64,000 nucleotides of DNA from an uncultured Alphaproteobacteria bacterium (GTDB lineage: Bacteria; Pseudomonadota; Alphaproteobacteria; SP197). Shown here piece by piece: positions 62,692-64,000 of the stretch. The notes under the pieces were generated by a model. That model was given only the letters and a program-made list of their open reading frames with translations. It ran no database searches and was not told the DNA's origin. The translations under genes and the position numbers were made by a program. The stretch is from NCBI GenBank assembly GCA_943787175.1, contig CALSLK010000008.1:62001-126000 (forward strand), given 5' to 3'. Positions within the stretch are counted from its first letter, which is position 1, and every line of letters begins with the position of its first letter.

Positions 62692-64000
62692 GACACGTCC
62701 TCCGGAAAATATCTCAATACGGTGAGAAGCGGGTTGGGAGCAGCCTGACCCAGGCCGCAGATCGAAGCATCGATCATGGTGGTCGAAAGTCTTGCCCAGC
62801 AGGTCTGCATCCCAGGGCCGTTCGACATCAGCTTCACGGCCTTTTCGCAGCCCACGCGGCAGGGCGTGCACTGACCACAGCTTTCATCCTCGAAGAACTT
62901 CATGAGGTTGACCGCCGCGTCCTTCATGCTGTCCTGATCGGACAACACAACAACGGCAGCCGAACCGATGAAGGCGCCGTGTGGCTGGAGGGTGTCAAAG
63001 TCGAGCGGCACATCACCCAGAGAGGCGGGCAGAATGCCGCCGGAGGCACCGCCGGGCAGGTAACCCTTGAAGCTGTGGCCATCGGCCATGCCGCCGCAGA
63101 ATTCCTCGATGAGTTCGTTGATGGTGATGCCGGCAGGCGCAAGCTTAACGCCAGGCTCTTTCACGCGGCCCGAAACCGAGAAGCTGCGCAGGCCCGTGCG
63201 GCCGTTGCGCCCGTGGCTGGTGAACCAGTCTGGGCCCTTGGTGAGGATCTCGGGCACCCAGTACAGCGTCTCGACATTGTGGACGAGCGTGGGCTGGCCG
63301 AAGATGCCGACCTTGGCGACAAAGGGCGGGCGATGACGCGGGATGCCGCGTTTGCCTTCAATCGATTCGATCATCGCGGATTCTTCACCGCAGATATAGG
63401 CACCGGCGCCGCGGCGGATGTGAATGGTCGTGGTGCTGTCGAAGCCTGCTTCGCGGACCCTGGCGATTTCGGTTTCCAGAGCCGTGCGAACACCGGGGTA
63501 TTCGTCGCGCAGATAGATATAGACGTCGGTTGCCTCAACGACCCAGGCAGCGATCAGCATGCCTTCGAGGAACTGATGGGGTTTGCGTTCGAGGTAATAG
63601 CGGTCCTTGAAGGTGCCGACCTCGCCTTCATCACCGTTGACGGCCATGACGCGAGGCTGGGTTTCCATGCGCACGAACTTCCACTTGCGCCCGGCAGGGA
63701 AGCCTGCGCCGCCAAGGCCGCGCAGGTTGGAGGCCTCCATGGTCTCGATCAGGGCTTCACGCTCGTGTTTGCCGGCCAGAACATCGGCAAGGAGGGTGTA
63801 ACCGCCCTCGGCCTTGTAGGCGTCGAAGTCCTGATAATCGGGGACGTGGGTTTCGATATCGCCGGCTTCGATGGCCTGGGCAACGTTTTCAGGCGTGGCG
63901 TGGTCAATGTCGTTGAGTCCGGCTTTGACGACCGGTGCACACTCACATCGGCCCATGCAGGGCGCGCGCACGACGCGGACGTCGGGGCCAAGCTTGCCGT
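62688..64000 (-). CDS. fdsB: NAD-dependent formate dehydrogenase beta subunit (N-terminus beyond window)
   Basis: Open to the right edge. Begins within the thioredoxin-like 2Fe-2S domain (VRAPCMGRCECAPVVKAG), then the NuoF-like flavin/NADH domain (GLGGAGFPAGRKW, GAGAYICGEESAMIESIEG) and the 4Fe-4S loop ESCGQCTPCRVGCEK. Residues encoded around 62788-62817 (GPGMQTCWARLSTT) differ from the family expectation of GPWDADLLGK; one missing and one extra base about 25 nt apart restore it, so the product has a short scrambled stretch. Transfers electrons from FdsA to NAD. fdsG probably lies just outside. Confidence 0.92.
   Translation of the reverse strand, partial: GKLGPDVRVVRAPCMGRCECAPVVKAGLNDIDHATPENVAQAIEAGDIETHVPDYQDFDAYKAEGGYTLLADVLAGKHEREALIETMEASNLRGLGGAGFPAGRKWKFVRMETQPRVMAVNGDEGEVGTFKDRYYLERKPHQFLEGMLIAAWVVEATDVYIYLRDEYPGVRTALETEIARVREAGFDSTTTIHIRRGAGAYICGEESAMIESIEGKRGIPRHRPPFVAKVGIFGQPTLVHNVETLYWVPEILTKGPDWFTSHGRNGRTGLRSFSVSGRVKEPGVKLAPAGITINELIEEFCGGMADGHSFKGYLPGGASGGILPASLGDVPLDFDTLQPHGAFIGSAAVVVLSDQDSMKDAAVNLMKFFEDESCGQCTPCRVGCEKAVKLMSNGPGMQTCWARLSTTMIDASICGLGQAAPNPLLTVLRYFPEDVS

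Overview
This 64 kb window is GC-rich, densely packed DNA from an alphaproteobacterium, probably a free-living or marine/sponge-type Rhodospirillales-like heterotroph. The assignment rests on gene content (LIV-type ABC transporter operon, BKACE enzyme, M81 peptidase, CoxL-like and AOR molybdo/tungsto-enzymes, NAD-dependent formate dehydrogenase) and on palindromic intergenic repeats starting GTCATCCCGG that are typical of this class. No rRNA, tRNA, CRISPR array, IS transposase or prophage was recognised.

0-8.9 kb: a minus-strand operon encodes a periplasmic binding protein, LivH/LivM/LivG/LivF and, at the window edge, a kinase-like (APH) domain fused to a class III aminotransferase. It reads as an uptake-plus-catabolism module for an amino alcohol or hydroxy-amino acid. 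Divergent from it are an M14-like carboxypeptidase, a SnoaL-like protein and a Sel1-repeat protein. 9.6-16.7 kb: an acyl-CoA dehydrogenase coupled to a BenE-type permease; a 2-oxoglutarate dioxygenase divergent from a ureohydrolase and its LysR regulator; a fatty acid desaturase. 16.8-26.1 kb: an MFS exporter, two peptidyl-prolyl isomerases, a GGDEF/EAL protein, a Tat-exported family-5 binding protein, a BKACE enzyme, a HicA-like protein, DUF1761 and LysE proteins. 26.2-31.3 kb: a complete Mla-type lipid transport operon with an M81 peptidase at its end. 31.4-39.5 kb: an FAD oxidoreductase, then DUF1636 plus a solitary CoxL-like molybdo-enzyme, a DMT transporter, and a tungsten-type aldehyde oxidoreductase operon (ferredoxin, AOR, MoaD-like protein, unknown protein).

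39.5-49 kb is repeat-rich and more accessory: REP-like palindromes, a broken GIY-YIG gene, a large nested inverted repeat, an AT-rich islet with a TIR-like protein, a DUF2188 protein and an orphan ParD, mixed with housekeeping genes (nadK, hyi, moaA, a luciferase-like monooxygenase). 49-64 kb holds an NDP-forming acyl-CoA synthetase, fdhD and mobA, a TauE permease, an intact GIY-YIG gene bounded by perfect inverted repeats, a GMC oxidoreductase, a methyltransferase, a MarR-controlled nitroreductase and formate dehydrogenase genes. FdhD, MobA, MoaA, MoaD and the FDH/AOR/CoxL enzymes together point to extensive molybdenum/tungsten cofactor use.

Two features stand out. First, two GIY-YIG genes are each bracketed by palindromes of one structural class (head GTCATC, loop CTTGA, tail GATC, different stems), which suggests a GIY-YIG-associated repeat-mobilising unit. 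Second, every disrupted gene lies beyond 39.6 kb: clustered single-base indels in the CoA ligase and fdsA, single shifts in three other genes, and in-frame stops in two. This means either local decay or poor consensus quality there, and it must be settled before calling those genes lost.
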